Part shown: one piece after another, positions 20,849 through 23,255 of the stretch
Numbering within the stretch: position 1 is the first letter of the stretch
Layout: each line of letters begins with the position of its first letter
Source of the DNA: Proteobacteria bacterium UBA1148
GTDB taxonomy: Bacteria > Pseudomonadota > Gammaproteobacteria > Steroidobacterales > Rariloculaceae
Length of the DNA: 23,255 nucleotides
Reading direction: 5' to 3'
NCBI GenBank assembly: GCA_002311835.1
Contig: DBZY01000085.1
Location: 963 to 24,217, forward strand
Notes under the pieces: generated by a model
Database searches by the model: none
Seen by the model: the letters and a program-made list of their open reading frames with translations, nothing else
Told to the model about the DNA's origin: nothing
Position numbers and translations under genes: made by a program

Positions 20849-22696
20849 CTACAGCAGCAGTAAGCTCAAAGTAGGGAACATCATGAGGAGTACGGCAATT
20901 ACAAATGTGATTATGACGAAAGGAAAGGCACCGGCAAAGATAGTACCTAGACTAATTTCGGTATCATCTAGACTGGACTTGATCACGTAGACGCTTAGTC
21001 CGAGCGGGGGTGTCATCAAACCAATTTCCACACCAATGACGGTTACTATACCAAACCAGACTAGATTTCCGCCGAGCTCTCCCACGACTGGAAGTGCTAG
21101 CGGCAGAAGGATGAAAAGTATAGAGGTGGAATCAAGAACCATACCTAGAAGGATGAGAAGCAGTAGGTAACCTGCCAAAAAGCCAGCCAGTCCGAAGCCC
21201 AGGGTTGCGAGGTAGGCTGCCATTTCCTCAGGTAGTCCCGTCAGTGCCAACATACGACTGAAGGTGCTGGCGCTGATGATCAGGAATAGGATCGTTACTG
21301 TGATCTGGCCAGCTTCACGTATCACATCCCACAACACTGGCCATGTCAGACGCCTCTTAAGCAGAGCGACGCACATAGCGGCGAATGTGCCTGCTGCGCC
21401 AGCTTCTGTGGGTGTGAATACACCACCATAGATCCCACCTAGGACCAGTACAACAAGTATCCCGATGGGGAGTATGGCTAGCAGAGAGTTCCAACGCCCA
21501 TCTATCTCTTTTTCCAGAAACTGAGTTTGGGGCTTGCCTACAAAGTTTGGCCAGAGCCACGCCATGAGTAGCACCCCAATCGCAAATGCTGACGCCAGGA
21601 TAATTCCAGGGATAATCGCAGCAACGAATAGCGCACCGATGGATACTTCGGCAATGACACCGTAAATGATAAGCAACAGGCTGGGCGGGATAAGCATGCC
21701 TAGTACAGAAGAACCAGCCGTTAGACCCACAGCAAACTTGGCCGTATAACCACGATTAACCATTTCAGGGACAGCAATTTTAGAGAAGATAGCGGCGGAG
21801 GCGATAGAGATGCCAGTAATGGCAGCGAACACGGCGTTGGCAGCAACAGTTGCGACACCTAAACCTCCGCGGACCCGGCCAAAAATTCGCTGTGCTACCT
21901 TGAAGCTATCACTACCAATTTCCGACACATTAACAAAGAGGCCCATAAGTACGAAAAGTGGGACAGTGGCGAAGACGTATTCGGAAATCGTGCCTTGTGC
22001 AGCTAGCGAGAGGGTGTCTGTTGCGATGCTGAAGTTACGCTTGAGTAAAGCAAGTCCAATAAACCCAACAGATAGTAAAGAGATGGAGATCGGCATACCG
22101 GATGCAATAAAACTAAGCACAGCTGCGATTGCGAGTACGCCGATGGTGCGATCAGTTGGTTCAGCATTCCAAGCGGTGGCGATGCCCAAAATGATTACGG
22201 CCACGAGTAATAACACGCGTATCCATGCACTGGAGTGGCTCCAGGCTGGAGTAGATTCTGAGTGCAGCTGGGCTATGAAGCCGCAGGCAGCTACTACCGA
22301 GCCGATAACCACGATGAGCTTTATTGGGGTAATCGGTAGTGTGTAGATGCCCTCCACACCAACGAACTCGTGCGTTTGGAGTGCTCGCCAGAAATCGGGC
22401 CAGGCGCCAGCAGCCATCGTAAGCAGGATAGTTGCTCCTATGATGGAAAATAAGCGTTCAAAGCTTAGGGCGGTGACGGGGTGTCGTTGCTTGAGGTACC
22501 CAAGCAGGATATCTGCCCTCGTTAAACGCCCCATGGTTGCGGCAAAAGCAAGCTGCAAAAACACGCAGGCAATCAATGATAGGGCGACAATTTCCGGTAC
22601 GGCTTGAAGAGGACGGCCGAATAAGGTGCGACCAGTGATGTCAGCGCAGATCAAAAACACCAACGCAAAGACCCAAACAACACCTGCTCCATTCAT
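20849..22696 (-). CDS. TRAP transporter fused permease DctQM (DctP-dependent type)
   Basis: At least 615 residues: an N-terminal DctQ-like small permease (ICADITGRTLFGRPLQAVPEI, typical of DctQ, then four helices to about residue 145) fused to a DctM large permease. The DctM part carries SFIASGMPISISLLSVG, the AAITGISIASAAIFSKIAVPEM segment, GSSVLGMLIPPSLLLIIYG, YGGVFTPTEAGAAG and the GLMTPPLGLSVYVI near the end. It imports organic acids with the DctP binding protein encoded just upstream. The first ATG is at 22696, but the DctQ-like coding signal continues further back in the same frame (AATGIARGLAALIQW) to a TAA at about 22772 without any ATG, GTG or TTG. A CTG at 22747 that overlaps the DctP stop is a candidate true start, giving 632 residues. 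Confidence 0.92.
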   Translation of the reverse strand: MNGAGVVWVFALVFLICADITGRTLFGRPLQAVPEIVALSLIACVFLQLAFAATMGRLTRADILLGYLKQRHPVTALSFERLFSIIGATILLTMAAGAWPDFWRALQTHEFVGVEGIYTLPITPIKLIVVIGSVVAACGFIAQLHSESTPAWSHSSAWIRVLLLVAVIILGIATAWNAEPTDRTIGVLAIAAVLSFIASGMPISISLLSVGFIGLALLKRNFSIATDTLSLAAQGTISEYVFATVPLFVLMGLFVNVSEIGSDSFKVAQRIFGRVRGGLGVATVAANAVFAAITGISIASAAIFSKIAVPEMVNRGYTAKFAVGLTAGSSVLGMLIPPSLLLIIYGVIAEVSIGALFVAAIIPGIILASAFAIGVLLMAWLWPNFVGKPQTQFLEKEIDGRWNSLLAILPIGILVVLVLGGIYGGVFTPTEAGAAGTFAAMCVALLKRRLTWPVLWDVIREAGQITVTILFLIISASTFSRMLALTGLPEEMAAYLATLGFGLAGFLAGYLLLLILLGMVLDSTSILFILLPLALPVVGELGGNLVWFGIVTVIGVEIGLMTPPLGLSVYVIKSSLDDTEISLGTIFAGAFPFVIITFVIAVLLMMFPTLSLLLL

Positions 22697-22743
22697 CCAT
22701 TGGATGAGTGCAGCAAGACCTCGCGCTATTCCAGTCGCAGCAT

Positions 22744-23255
22744 TCAGCGCGGGATGTCCCAGTTACGCAGTGGTTGGCCGCCACGTGCGCGGAAAGCACT
22801 CATATAAGTTCTTAGCGTTTTCCCGGCAGGATGACCACGTGCTTCCGCTGACTGGACCCACCGCGTCGCAATATCTGGAAGGCCATTGATCCATCTTTGC
22901 TTTTCTCTATCAGATAGGGTTGTGACGATTGCACCTTCCTGCTGCACGGCAATAAGTGCGCGATCGTATCTCTCGTTGACCTCGTCAGCCATTGTTTGGC
23001 TGTAATCATTGCCGAGTTCAGTCATTACTGTTTTTACATCTATCGGTAATCGTTCCCATGTTTCTTTGTTAATGGCCATGCCACCATTGAACTGTGCCCC
23101 GATTCCAACCAGAGTAATATACGGCGCAACCTCATGAATTCGATAGGGATAGGCACCGCTTAGGATTGTTAGCACGCCATCTGCGACACCCGTATTGATT
23201 TGCGTGTAGTAAGTTGAGAGTCCGCCATTGACCGCGACAGCTCCTGTTCCTTCAA
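22744..23255 (-). CDS. TRAP transporter DctP-type substrate-binding protein, C-terminal part
   Basis: About 170 C-terminal residues of a periplasmic solute-binding protein; the gene enters from the right edge, so its start is not in the window. The visible part reads GLSTYYTQINTGVADGVLT, matching the DctP region (E-Y-ALQ-G-VDG), then YITLVGIGAQFNGGMAINKETWERL, a normal late-domain pattern for the family, and ends NWDIPR. The frame continues open to 23255 upstream of the GTG at 23175, so that GTG is internal and not the start. The canonical ligand-binding Arg of DctP proteins lies outside the window. The stop TGA overlaps a possible CTG start of the DctQM permease. The ligand is most likely an organic acid. 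Confidence 0.88.
   Translation of the reverse strand, partial: EGTGAVAVNGGLSTYYTQINTGVADGVLTILSGAYPYRIHEVAPYITLVGIGAQFNGGMAINKETWERLPIDVKTVMTELGNDYSQTMADEVNERYDRALIAVQQEGAIVTTLSDREKQRWINGLPDIATRWVQSAEARGHPAGKTLRTYMSAFRARGGQPLRNWDIPR

Noticed and set aside
21810..22346. 178-residue open frame on the + strand opposite the DctQM permease
   Set aside because: Composition is that of an antisense shadow of a hydrophobic gene (rich in Ser, Thr, Ala, Ile, Met and Lys with no domain pattern), and the - strand frame is an unmistakable DctM permease.
1..23255. tRNA, rRNA, CRISPR repeats, transposases, phage or toxin-antitoxin genes
   Set aside because: I looked for clover-leaf ends, regularly spaced repeats, transposase or integrase motifs and short toxin-like pairs and saw none; the window is ordinary chromosomal gene content apart from the findings listed.

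Overview
The window is a gene-dense, transport-rich stretch of a bacterial chromosome. It contains about twenty protein genes, no RNA genes, no insertion sequences, no CRISPR array and no gap longer than 300 bases. Lipoprotein signal peptides, three TRAP transporters and a LIV-type ABC importer point to a free-living Gram-negative heterotroph, most likely a marine or soil member of the Pseudomonadota. That placement is inferred from gene content; nothing here fixes the taxon.

Left part (1-8979, all on the + strand). The tail of a CitE/HpcH-type lyase is followed by a secreted alpha/beta hydrolase. Next comes a complete five-gene branched-chain amino acid/amide-type ABC importer (binding protein, two permeases, two ATPases). 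An ACMSD-like amidohydrolase and a CocE/NonD-type serine hydrolase complete the run. Many of these genes overlap or nearly abut, so this looks like a catabolic operon or two: import a small amide, amino acid or aromatic acid and hydrolyse or decarboxylate it.

Middle part (8957-12072, - strand). A three-gene operon reads gap, pgk, cysteine hydrolase. The first two encode proteins of the archaeal families of glyceraldehyde-3-phosphate dehydrogenase (type II) and phosphoglycerate kinase, not the usual bacterial forms. Both keep their core catalytic motifs but change residues I recall as conserved around the substrate. Together with the co-transcribed isochorismatase-fold hydrolase this suggests a dedicated carboxylate/acyl-phosphate/aldehyde module, not housekeeping glycolysis. 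This is the most unusual part of the window.

Centre right (12331-14482). A small + strand operon encodes three membrane proteins: a two-module histidine-containing protein, an untracked 34-residue single-span peptide and a four-span DUF6644-like protein. It ends in a good intrinsic terminator facing a convergent cupin gene.

Right part (14684-23255). Two tandem TAXI-type TRAP systems lie on the + strand. Each has a lipoprotein binding protein plus a fused 4TM/12TM permease, and the first is followed by a 63-residue two-span protein. A convergent DctP-type TRAP system (fused DctQM permease and the C-terminal part of its binding protein) runs off the right edge. The locus is thus dominated by carboxylate and amide uptake plus the hydrolases and carboxylate-converting enzymes that would use the imported compounds.
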